From CAWCUK01 sp963798775 (GTDB taxonomy: Bacteria > Bacteroidota > Ignavibacteria > Ignavibacteriales > Ignavibacteriaceae), in NCBI GenBank assembly GCA_963798775.1, contig CAWCUK010000008.1, forward strand, positions 62,001 to 126,000: a DNA stretch of 64,000 nucleotides, in the 5' to 3' direction. The notes under the pieces are model-generated. The model ran no database searches, was not told where the DNA came from, and was given only the letters and a program-made list of their open reading frames with translations. How positions within the stretch are numbered: position 1 is the stretch's first letter; every line of letters begins with the position of its first letter. Position numbers and translations under genes: made by a program. Shown here one piece after another: positions 35,651-44,034 of this stretch.

Positions 35651-37066
35651 TTATTTAATATTTTCAATTTTACTGCCGTTAATAAATACATCTTCAAGTT
35701 TTATATCTTTGGCGTTATTTACAAAATTTCCTTTTTCTACACCATTAATTTTACAATTCTTTATCACAATATTTTCAACAGGAGAATTTTCTAAACCGTC
35801 AAAATAAAAAGCAAATTCACTTTTTTTACTTGTAATATTTTCCACATAAACATTTTTCATAACGGGATAAAACTTTTCTCCCTTAACTTCCGGCGGATCG
35901 TAATTCATATTTAATTTTACAATCGCTTCTTTTACTTGACCGACCTTTATATTCCGTACAAAAATATTTTTTACTACACCGCCGCGCTTCGCGTTAGATT
36001 TTATTCTCAACATTCTTTCAAGATTCGGACTATCCATCTCGCAATCCTCCGCATAAACATTCCAGCAGCCGCCGGTTATTTCACTTCCTATTACTACGCC
36101 GCCGTGCCCGTCTTTCATTTTACAATTTTGAATTACAATATTTTTACTCGGCGTATTTAATCGTCTACCGTCATTATTTCTTCCCGATTTTATCGCAATG
36201 CAATCATCGCCGTTATTGAAAGTACATCCTTTAATTAAAACATTTGAACATGATTCCGGATCGCAGCCGTCGTTATTCGGGCCCAAACCATTTGTAGTTA
36301 TATTTTTTACTGTAATATTATTACTTAAAACCGGATGAAGGAACCAGAAAGGAGAATTTTTTAAAGTTACTCCTTCAATCAGAATATTTTCACACTCATA
36401 AAATTCAACGAATGTCGGACGGAGATAATAACCTTCCCCGAAAATTCTTTGTTCAACCGGAACTTGATTATCATTCATTATCATCAATCTGGGCCGACTC
36501 GCGCTATCGCTTTGGCTGTGTGTATTTTTACCGGCACCGAATTTTTTATTACCTTTCCATGGCCACCAATGTTCATTATCCGCCCGGCCATTTAAAATTC
36601 CTTTTCCCGTTACAGCAATATTTTTTTGCTGATAGGCGTAAATAAGAGGAGAGTAATTCATTAAGTCCATTCCTTCCCAGCGCGCTCTCACAACGGGAAG
36701 ATAATCTTTCGGATTCGTAGAAAAATTAACAACGGCCCCCTCAGAAATGAATAAATTAACATTACTTTTTAAATGAATTGCTCCGGTCAAGAAAGTGCCT
36801 TTCGGAACAATTACTCTGCCGCCTCCGGCTTTACTGCATGCATCAATTGCTTTCTTAAATGCTTCGGTTGATAAAGATTTACCGTCATTAAAAGCACCAT
36901 AGTCATTAATATTAAAATCATTTTCGGGAAAAGTCGGAGGGACAATATTTTTTAATATGTTATCTAAATTCTGCCAACCTTGATTATTATGAGTGGTTTG
37001 AGCGTAGAGGCTAGATATGAAAACTGCCGCAATAATAAAATGAATAATTATTAATTTATTTTTCAT
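35651..37066 (-). CDS. Polygalacturonase-like glycoside hydrolase family 28 (A)
   Basis: This 471-residue protein has a Sec signal peptide (to about 23) and a right-handed beta-helix. GH28 active-site elements are all present: NND (Asp about 266), GDD (Asp about 287-288), HGG (His about 321) and RIK (Arg about 354, Lys about 356). It hydrolyses galacturonan chains, perhaps from the end, given the extended N-terminal loops. No T9SS tail follows, so the enzyme probably stays in the periplasm. It lies 41 bases after the second GH28 gene and 21 bases before the PL9 gene. Confidence 0.9.
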   Translation of the reverse strand: MKNKLIIIHFIIAAVFISSLYAQTTHNNQGWQNLDNILKNIVPPTFPENDFNINDYGAFNDGKSLSTEAFKKAIDACSKAGGGRVIVPKGTFLTGAIHLKSNVNLFISEGAVVNFSTNPKDYLPVVRARWEGMDLMNYSPLIYAYQQKNIAVTGKGILNGRADNEHWWPWKGNKKFGAGKNTHSQSDSASRPRLMIMNDNQVPVEQRIFGEGYYLRPTFVEFYECENILIEGVTLKNSPFWFLHPVLSNNITVKNITTNGLGPNNDGCDPESCSNVLIKGCTFNNGDDCIAIKSGRNNDGRRLNTPSKNIVIQNCKMKDGHGGVVIGSEITGGCWNVYAEDCEMDSPNLERMLRIKSNAKRGGVVKNIFVRNIKVGQVKEAIVKLNMNYDPPEVKGEKFYPVMKNVYVENITSKKSEFAFYFDGLENSPVENIVIKNCKINGVEKGNFVNNAKDIKLEDVFINGSKIENIK

Positions 37067-37107
37067 GAAAACTCTCCGGACTTATTATTTGTGGTTTTAT
37101 AATTTCT

Positions 37108-38772
37108 TTAATAAATGTTTACCGCGTCTTTTTTAATTTCTTCCGAAAATATCAGCGGATTAGCCAACCCGGTTAAATCAGTATTTCTAATTTTAATTGA
37201 ACCGGTTTTCTCGCCGCTTAATTTCATAAAGATTTTTGTTTCATTTAAAAATGAAATCTTGTTTAATTCAAAATTACTACTTTGATTTACATTAAAAACC
37301 GGATCTTTTTCTGAATTTATTTTTACATTATCTACTACAAAATCATCAGCATATTTAGAATAAAATCCTTTTTTGGCAGAGATAAAGGAATTTTTAATCG
37401 TAATATGATTTATGGGCATTTCCGGTAAACCGGCTACCGCTACAGCTTGCGCGGCGTTAAGACAAAATACACTATCAATATAAAATCTTTCAAAGTGAGG
37501 AGTGGTTGCGGTTACTTCATGTTCCATTTTTTCACCGCTTTCATTTTCATAATAGGTATTAAATAAAATCGCCTCGTCCTTAATATCTTTCATGCGAATA
37601 TTATTTATATAGACATCTTCCACTAATGCGCCTCTATCGCGCGCGCTCTTAAATCGCAGCCCGATATCCGTCCCGATAAAGCTACAGTTATTAACATAAA
37701 TATTTTTCATCCCGCCGTCTACATTACTTCCTATTACGAAACCTCCATGCCCGTGGTACACTATACAATCCTGTATAACAACATTTTCGAGAGTAGGGTT
37801 TTTTATTTCTTTATCATCGCTTGATTTCATGCATATTCCGTCATCTCCGGCTGTAACAGTGCAATTTGATACTAATACATTTTTGCATGAACTTATATCA
37901 ATACCATCCCCGTTTTGCGCCCACCATTCGTTGTTTACTTTTACATTATTTACCACAACATTATTACACCAATTGGGATACAGCGCAAACTTAGGCGAAT
38001 TTTTTATTGTTACTCCGTCTATTAAAACATTTTCGCATTCAATTAATAAAACCATATAAGGACGTAAATAATCAACCGCCGGCTCCAAATCTTCAGCAGT
38101 AATTTCTTTCTTACTCTTCTTCAATTTTTTTATGAATGCCTCTCCGTTCATCGCTTCTTCTGAAGGCCACCAAACTGTACCTTCGCTGTTAACAACTCCG
38201 CCGGATTTAATTAATTCATTCCATTGTTTCTCCGTCATCTTTTCTTTTTTTACAGGACGCCAGCTATTACCGGAACCGTCAAAAATTCCCTCTCCTGTTA
38301 TTGCTATATTTTTTAGATTATATCCATTTATCGGAGATTCCGGATTCATTCCTCTTTTTGGCGGATCAACAATAGGATATAAATTATGATTAGGAGAAAA
38401 AACAACTAACGCACCCTTATTTAAATGAAGATTTACATTATTATGCATTTCAATAGGTCCGGTTAACCATAAACCTGAAGGTATCAAAACAGTTCCGCCT
38501 CCTGCTTCCGAACAAGTTTTAATCGTTTTATTTATTGCTTCTGTATTTAAAGTCTGACCGTCCGGAACAGCTCCATTATCAAGAACATTGAAAATTTTGT
38601 TAGAAAAAGACGGGAGTTTTATTTCTTCCATTTTAAAAGGAAGATTTTTTAGATAAGCGTTAACTTCATCTTGAGTTATTTTTTGCGCGGACGTTAAACC
38701 AGCTGCACTCATAAATATTGTTAAACAAAAACCTATTTTTATATTAAAGAGTGTTACAATTTTTTTCTTCAT
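37108..38772 (-). CDS. Glycoside hydrolase family 28 (B), variant RFK motif
   Basis: This 554-residue protein has a signal peptide (to about 30) and the GH28 beta-helix. Motifs are NGDGID (Asp about 289), GDDG (Asp about 310-311), HGHGG (His about 342) and GLRFKSA. In this last motif the usual RIK is RFK (Arg about 373, Lys about 375), with catalytic residues kept. An insertion of about 50 charged residues (175-230) adds a loop near the cleft, often seen in exo-acting or rhamnogalacturonan-type enzymes. No T9SS tail, so it is probably periplasmic. It is in the same operon as the first GH28. Confidence 0.88.
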   Translation of the reverse strand: MKKKIVTLFNIKIGFCLTIFMSAAGLTSAQKITQDEVNAYLKNLPFKMEEIKLPSFSNKIFNVLDNGAVPDGQTLNTEAINKTIKTCSEAGGGTVLIPSGLWLTGPIEMHNNVNLHLNKGALVVFSPNHNLYPIVDPPKRGMNPESPINGYNLKNIAITGEGIFDGSGNSWRPVKKEKMTEKQWNELIKSGGVVNSEGTVWWPSEEAMNGEAFIKKLKKSKKEITAEDLEPAVDYLRPYMVLLIECENVLIDGVTIKNSPKFALYPNWCNNVVVNNVKVNNEWWAQNGDGIDISSCKNVLVSNCTVTAGDDGICMKSSDDKEIKNPTLENVVIQDCIVYHGHGGFVIGSNVDGGMKNIYVNNCSFIGTDIGLRFKSARDRGALVEDVYINNIRMKDIKDEAILFNTYYENESGEKMEHEVTATTPHFERFYIDSVFCLNAAQAVAVAGLPEMPINHITIKNSFISAKKGFYSKYADDFVVDNVKINSEKDPVFNVNQSSNFELNKISFLNETKIFMKLSGEKTGSIKIRNTDLTGLANPLIFSEEIKKDAVNIY

Positions 38773-38782
38773 ATTCTTTATT

Positions 38783-39769
38783 TTAATTTTTAAATATCTT
38801 GTTAAGAAAATTCAAAGTGTAGTTAAAAGTTATGTTAAACCAGGGTTCAAATAACCAAAAAGTATGGGCTGTATTTTCAATGGTATGAACTTCATAAATA
38901 ATATTAAAATGATTTAATTTTTTAATCATTTCCTCCTGCCCGGCATGAAAACGAGGCACCGCACTATTTATAAAAAGAAACGGCGGCGTATTTTCATCAA
39001 CATGATTTACCGCTCCTGCTTCTTCCCAAAGGTTTTTGTTTTCCTTTGCGGAAAGTCCAAACCAAAGATGAGCAGCACTTAGTTTCCCCGATTTCTTCAC
39101 AACTTCTTCGGAACCTTTACCGAAAAAATCAACCACACCGTCAATATTAATTACTGCTTGAACAACAGCGGAAACCGCAGAAGTATCATTTTCAAAAGCC
39201 GGATTATGATTTGTGGTTCCTACCAATGCTGCTAATTGCCCGCCCGCAGAAGCACCGTAAACAGCGATTTTATTAGTATCAATATTATAACTATCCGCAT
39301 TAATCTTAATCCATTTTATCGCAGACTTAATATCATAAACCGCCGCCGGATAAAAAGCTTCCGTTGATAATCTATATTGAATTGCGGCTGTAACAAAGCC
39401 TTGCGCGGCCAATTTTTGAGCCATTGGAACCACTAATTCACGATTTCCAGTTCTCCATCCCCCGCCATGAATTAAAACGACGGCAGGACATTTTTGCTCA
39501 TCCGATAATTTAGGATAGAATAAATCGAGATGAAGATCTATGGTACCGGTATTTTTATAAACAATATTTTTTTCTTCACTCACATTTTTCGATAAATAAG
39601 CAATAACCGGTTTCGCGTTAGGAAATTTTTTCCGGATTTTCTTAGTCGCACTATATATTGTGTAGGAGGTATCCTGTTTTGCTTGTAAGAAATTTTTATT
39701 TTGCGCAAAGGCCGTAATAAAAAAAGTAATAAATATTAAGACAGCTTTTTTATAAATCGCAAAAGGCAT
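38783..39769 (-). CDS. Alpha/beta hydrolase, acetyl-esterase-like
   Basis: This 328-residue exported protein (signal peptide to about 22) has the oxyanion motif HGGGWRTGN (about 101-109) and the nucleophile GASAGG (Ser about 174). The acid is likely in the DENTPPFLF region and the His in ENTAHTFW. This is the BD-FAE/acetylxylan-esterase type fold used to remove acetyl or other acyl groups from polysaccharides. In an operon with pectin enzymes it probably deacetylates galacturonan or rhamnogalacturonan. It lies 14 bases after the CE8 gene. Confidence 0.82.
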   Translation of the reverse strand: MPFAIYKKAVLIFITFFITAFAQNKNFLQAKQDTSYTIYSATKKIRKKFPNAKPVIAYLSKNVSEEKNIVYKNTGTIDLHLDLFYPKLSDEQKCPAVVLIHGGGWRTGNRELVVPMAQKLAAQGFVTAAIQYRLSTEAFYPAAVYDIKSAIKWIKINADSYNIDTNKIAVYGASAGGQLAALVGTTNHNPAFENDTSAVSAVVQAVINIDGVVDFFGKGSEEVVKKSGKLSAAHLWFGLSAKENKNLWEEAGAVNHVDENTPPFLFINSAVPRFHAGQEEMIKKLNHFNIIYEVHTIENTAHTFWLFEPWFNITFNYTLNFLNKIFKN

Positions 39770-39783
39770 AAAGTTATAAACAT

Positions 39784-41046
39784 TTACCGAAATGAAATTT
39801 TTTTAGGCGGGGAAGAAAAATCAACATCTCTTTCATTAATAGAAGCAGTATTTCCGAATACTTTTGCTTTATTTATCATTTCTAGATTTCTTAAATCTTC
39901 ACTGGAAATTTTGGAATTGAAAGAAAAACTTAAAGTATTTGAACCACCGCCGTTTTTATATTTAAATATAATTCCATTGCCTGATTTGAGTACCGGTTTT
40001 CCGATAACAGTAATGGATTCCGGGAAGAAAAGAAGCAGCACATTTTTATTTACTTCTGCTTTTTCTACTTTAACCGGATCGTTGGATTCAGGATTCCATA
40101 AACTATCGAATGTCCAAACAGCGGTAATATCAGAAGGTTTTGGCGATCCTTCGGCCTCATTTAAATTATTTTTAATCCACTTAAAAGTTTTGCCTTCCTT
40201 TAAGCAATTGTAAAAATAATTGCGTTCGCCCCAATTATCAGGACGATTTTTATCAGGCTGATCGGGATAAATAACTCTATAAACAGGTTTATCCGCCAGA
40301 TTAGAAGAGAATTTACAATTCAAAAAATAAAACTGCGCGTCGTAATGATGGCGGGCTAATTGGAATCCGGGAACACCGTCGAAATATGAATTATCTATAA
40401 CAAACTTTTGATCTTTACTAAAGCCGCCGGCATGCCAAACAGAGGCCGTTGCTTTCTCTTCATAAAATTTAGAATTACTAATGTAACACCACCCGCGCGG
40501 GCAAACATAATCAACCGCACCTTTGAAAAAGCAATTTGAATGATAGTACATTCCATTTTTATAATTCCACAAAGAAACCGTATCTCCGCCTTTACTGAAA
40601 ATATTGCAGTTCGTAATAATGGTTCTTGTTCCGGTTCCATAAATTGTAAAAGCATGGGGGCCAATTTCGGGCTGGCTGTTTTCTACTGTTAGATTTTCTA
40701 AAATAATATCGTCGGCATGAATATTTATTACCGCCGGCCCAATTTCATCTTTTTCTTTTATCCAATCTGTTCTTAGCTGGCTGTATTTAATAATAGTACT
40801 ATCTTTATTTTCTCCACGCAAAGTTACATTGTCTTGCTCAATTCTTATTTTCTCATTATAGGTTCCGTTCTTCAAAAAGATAACCACACGTTCGTAATTA
40901 AACATTGGAAGTGATTCAACGGCTTCTGTTAAAGTTTTAAAATCACCGTTTCCGTCTTTCGAAACAGTTATTAAATGTTTGTTCTGCGAAAAAACATTCG
41001 CGGTTAAAAAGAAAATAAGAGCTAACAGTATTGGAAATTTCTTCAT
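39784..41046 (-). CDS. Divergent pectinesterase-like protein (CE8 family)
   Basis: This 420-residue exported protein (signal peptide to about 21) has the CE8 beta-helix start VSKDGNGDFKTLTEAVESLP, GTYNEKIRI and LRGENKDSTII. The two catalytic aspartates appear kept, in GGDTVSLW (Asp about 155) and AVDYVCPRG (Asp about 179). The usual QDTLY and DFIFG are altered, and the normal Gln and LGRPW Arg are not evident. It may still remove methyl esters, or act on a different ester. A second, canonical CE8 is encoded at 44035-47052. No T9SS tail, so a periplasmic location is likely. Confidence 0.8.
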   Translation of the reverse strand: MKKFPILLALIFFLTANVFSQNKHLITVSKDGNGDFKTLTEAVESLPMFNYERVVIFLKNGTYNEKIRIEQDNVTLRGENKDSTIIKYSQLRTDWIKEKDEIGPAVINIHADDIILENLTVENSQPEIGPHAFTIYGTGTRTIITNCNIFSKGGDTVSLWNYKNGMYYHSNCFFKGAVDYVCPRGWCYISNSKFYEEKATASVWHAGGFSKDQKFVIDNSYFDGVPGFQLARHHYDAQFYFLNCKFSSNLADKPVYRVIYPDQPDKNRPDNWGERNYFYNCLKEGKTFKWIKNNLNEAEGSPKPSDITAVWTFDSLWNPESNDPVKVEKAEVNKNVLLLFFPESITVIGKPVLKSGNGIIFKYKNGGGSNTLSFSFNSKISSEDLRNLEMINKAKVFGNTASINERDVDFSSPPKKISFR

Positions 41047-41047
41047 C

Positions 41048-41710
41048 TTAATTTTTATTTTCTTTTAGAAGAGAATTTAATTTTGCCCAAACCGCGCGTG
41101 CAATCTGTTTTTGTCCCTCTATATTAGGATGAAGTCCATCAACATAATTATAAGGGGAAACAATATTCAAAAGGGATAAAAAAGCGGTTGAATCTTTATC
41201 GGCAAGTTCTTTATATTTTTTTTCAAGCTTATGAAGTGATTCTTTTGTGTTGGAATTATATTTTTTATTTACATTTATTTTTGACATAGTTTTTACATTT
41301 ATATCTGTCGGCGCAAGAATAAGAATCTTAGTTTTGCTATTACTTTCATAAATCTTATTTATCATCCAACTTATATTTACCATGCTTTGATTTACAAGAC
41401 TGTCATTTCCATTCTTTAAATCATTTACACCAAGAAAAATCAGAAAATAATCGGCATCGGGATTTTTTTTAAGCACCGGAAACAGTTCCTCCTTATCAGA
41501 AGTTTTTCTTCCTTTTCTGCCGGCATTAACAAAATTTATTTCGTGATGGTTTTTAGAAAGATAATATACCCAACTATGTTTATTAACTTTAGCGCCGTAT
41601 GTAATAGAATCGCCGAAACAAACTACTTTAGGCTTTGAAGAATTAATAAACGCTGTAAAAAGAAAAGTTATTCCGATCATTAAAACAAAAATAAAAGTGG
41701 ATTTATTCAT
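41048..41710 (-). CDS. SGNH/GDSL-family esterase
   Basis: This 220-residue protein has an N-terminal hydrophobic signal or anchor, then block I FGDSITYG (Ser about 35), block III GVNDLKNGN and block V DGLHPN with the Asp/His pair. SGNH hydrolases include acetylesterases for plant polysaccharides (CE12-like and CE3-like groups) as well as lysophospholipases. It begins two bases before the CE8 gene ends its leader and is 10 bases from the next hydrolase gene, so a role in pectin deacetylation is inferred from operon context. Confidence 0.82.
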   Translation of the reverse strand: MNKSTFIFVLMIGITFLFTAFINSSKPKVVCFGDSITYGAKVNKHSWVYYLSKNHHEINFVNAGRKGRKTSDKEELFPVLKKNPDADYFLIFLGVNDLKNGNDSLVNQSMVNISWMINKIYESNSKTKILILAPTDINVKTMSKINVNKKYNSNTKESLHKLEKKYKELADKDSTAFLSLLNIVSPYNYVDGLHPNIEGQKQIARAVWAKLNSLLKENKN

Positions 41711-41720
41711 TTAGTTAAAC

Positions 41721-42569
41721 TTATTTAATTATACCTTCGGAAAACATCCATCGCTTACAAAGAGAAGGCCAGGCTGAAAGTTCACTATTATTTTTCCCTA
41801 ATCCAAAACCATGTCCGCCGGATTTAAAAATATGCATCTCAACTGGAATATTTAATGAGTGAAGCGAATTGAATAAAGTTAAACTTATTTCAACCGGAAC
41901 TCTTTTATCATCATCGGCGTGAATTAAAAAAGCGTGAGGAAGTTCTTTATTCATATATTTTTTAGAGGCTAAACTATCGGCATCGGGATAAGCTAAAATC
42001 ATAAAATTGGCTCTGCTGCCGGTAGAATCAATTTTATCATTTATAAATTTTTTCTTTTTATTAAAATGCTCGGCTAAATTTAACGCAAGATGTCCGCCGG
42101 CTGAAAATCCGATAACACCAATATTATCGGGATCAAGATTAAAATCCTTAACTTTACTTCTAATAAAACTCATTGCTCTCAGCGCGTCTTCCAGCGCTTC
42201 TTTTTGGTTTAACCTGTATTTAAGAACAAAAGCATTTATTCCGAGAGAATTAAGCCATTTCGCAATTATCTCTCCCTCACTTATTATAGCTAAATGAGAA
42301 TAACCGCCGCCCGGGAAAATTAATACTCCCGCCTTTGCAATATTCTGTTTCTCAGCCAAAAATATTTTTATAGAAGGCTGATATACATTATAAACTCTCT
42401 CATTCACAATTTTCTCTTTATCAGATTGATCTTCAGTACCAGGCGCATTAGAGGGCCATATATTTATGACCCTCTCCTGCGCGAATGATCCGTTTACGGA
42501 TGAAAAAATTAATAAAATTGAAAGAAACAGTATTCTCTTAATAATATTCTTTTGTTTAATTAATTTCAT
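41721..42569 (-). CDS. Alpha/beta hydrolase, acetyl-esterase-like (second)
   Basis: This 282-residue exported protein (signal peptide to about 30) opens its mature part with INIWPSNAPGTED, a hallmark of the Bacteroidota esterase group often annotated as xylan or pectin acetylesterase. The oxyanion loop is FPGGGY, the nucleophile GFSAGG (Ser about 156), the acid in HADDDKRVP and the His in GGHGFG. It is not closely similar to the first alpha/beta hydrolase in this operon. It lies 15 bases after the T9SS beta-sandwich gene. Confidence 0.83.
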   Translation of the reverse strand: MKLIKQKNIIKRILFLSILLIFSSVNGSFAQERVINIWPSNAPGTEDQSDKEKIVNERVYNVYQPSIKIFLAEKQNIAKAGVLIFPGGGYSHLAIISEGEIIAKWLNSLGINAFVLKYRLNQKEALEDALRAMSFIRSKVKDFNLDPDNIGVIGFSAGGHLALNLAEHFNKKKKFINDKIDSTGSRANFMILAYPDADSLASKKYMNKELPHAFLIHADDDKRVPVEISLTLFNSLHSLNIPVEMHIFKSGGHGFGLGKNNSELSAWPSLCKRWMFSEGIIK

Positions 42570-42584
42570 TAACCCGTTTCTGAA

Positions 42585-43817
42585 TTATTTAAGAAGCATC
42601 ATTTTTTTAGTAATTACATTATTGTTAGCCGATAAACGATAAATATAAATTCCGCTTGTTAAATTCGCTGCTTTAAAGCTTCTGGTATAAATGCCTCTTT
42701 CCATTTTTTCATTTACAAGGGTCGCAACTTTTTGTCCGATTGAATTATAAACAGAGATATTCACAAAAGAAGCTTCCGGGATTTCAAATTTAATTGAAGT
42801 TGACGGATTAAAAGGATTAGGATAGTTTTGATGTAAATTAAAGCTTACCGGGCCGAGATCAATATTTACTTCAACTATTTTTGAATAAGTAAAAGATCCA
42901 TCCAGATCAACTTGTTTCAATCGATACTGATATTTTCCTTCTTCAGAAACTTTATCTACATAACTATAATTTGATTTTTCAGTTTTGCTTCCGGCGCCTG
43001 CAACAAAAGCTATTTTTTGCCAATCTTCGCCTTCTTTTTTGCGTTCAATATTCCAGCCGGAATTATTTAATTCAGAAGCTGTTGACCAATTTATATGTAC
43101 AGAATTATTTATACCGGCTGCATTAAACGCGGTTAACTCAACAGGAACAACAATCGCCTTTGTGGTCCCATAAATTCCTACATTGTAAAAGTAAATATAT
43201 TTAGAAGTTGAAGGACTGCCGGCATAAAAGGGATAAACACGGACTATTAAAGACTGGCCCGCATCAACCGCAGCAGTTGGTGTATATGTATATAACATTA
43301 CATCTGAAGCACTATTCTGCAACAATTCAATTCCCGCGGTATCAGCATTTAATTTAGTTCTTGTAGCAAAACCATCAGTAGAATAATAAACATTTGCTCT
43401 CATATTGCTTGTACCGCCGCCGAGCAAATACATACTAATACTATCTAAAGTAAAAGTATTCCCGTCGGTCGGGGTAAGCGCGAACTCAACGTAACGTCCG
43501 GCAACTTCATCAGTTTCATCGCCCCAAGAAATTGCGGCATTTCCGTCATTCGGCCACCATCTCTGATAAGTTGTTGAAGTACCGCTTGCAGATCCGGAAT
43601 ATGATCTGATTCTAAAATCTACACTGCCAGAAGCCTGATTAAGACCCGTAACATCTCCGGTTGCCTCAGCAAGACTCGGTGATGTATCGTCATTTACATC
43701 AATTCTTGATTCCGGGGTACAGGGCCAAATTACTGAAGCTGGTGTTTGAGCAAAAATATTTCCGCTTATTAACACCGAAAGGAAAAAGCCTACCATGAAA
43801 AGTGTAATTTTTTTCAT
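42585..43817 (-). CDS. Secreted protein with WPL-type beta-sandwich, FN3-like domain and T9SS tail
   Basis: This 410-residue protein has a signal peptide (to about 24). Residues of about 30-219 form a beta-sandwich module starting SVIWPCTPES and ending YFYNVGIYGTT, with YYSTDGF and LIVRVYP in between. The same module occurs twice in the pectin methylesterase encoded upstream. An FN3-like region follows (about 226-320; PVELTAFNAAG, then INWSTASELNNSGW), then a T9SS type A sorting domain (from NYPNPFNPSTS to MMLLK). No catalytic domain is seen, so it looks like a surface-displayed binding protein for pectin. It starts the long operon running to dctM. Confidence 0.8.
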   Translation of the reverse strand: MKKITLFMVGFFLSVLISGNIFAQTPASVIWPCTPESRIDVNDDTSPSLAEATGDVTGLNQASGSVDFRIRSYSGSASGTSTTYQRWWPNDGNAAISWGDETDEVAGRYVEFALTPTDGNTFTLDSISMYLLGGGTSNMRANVYYSTDGFATRTKLNADTAGIELLQNSASDVMLYTYTPTAAVDAGQSLIVRVYPFYAGSPSTSKYIYFYNVGIYGTTKAIVVPVELTAFNAAGINNSVHINWSTASELNNSGWNIERKKEGEDWQKIAFVAGAGSKTEKSNYSYVDKVSEEGKYQYRLKQVDLDGSFTYSKIVEVNIDLGPVSFNLHQNYPNPFNPSTSIKFEIPEASFVNISVYNSIGQKVATLVNEKMERGIYTRSFKAANLTSGIYIYRLSANNNVITKKMMLLK

Positions 43818-44034
43818 TGGTGCTCCTTTTTTGTTGTTATTAGATTTGTTAATTAATTGAACTGAGTATTAGTTGTATTTAGAACTAATTCCGAAAAATC
43901 ATTCCGGAAAGATTCCTTTAAATAAACTACTTTTATTAGATATTTTTTTTACTTAGAAACATTTTACGGATAGAGAAATATGAGAATGAGAAAAATATAA
44001 AGAGAAACGGAATTTAATTCTGAAACTTTTATTG

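Noticed and set aside
43818..44034. Possible terminator and operator in the spacer before the T9SS beta-sandwich gene
   Set aside because: Only a 5-bp stem (TTCCG/CGGAA) is present and no match to the kduI-type palindrome was found; a promoter is likely here but cannot be placed.
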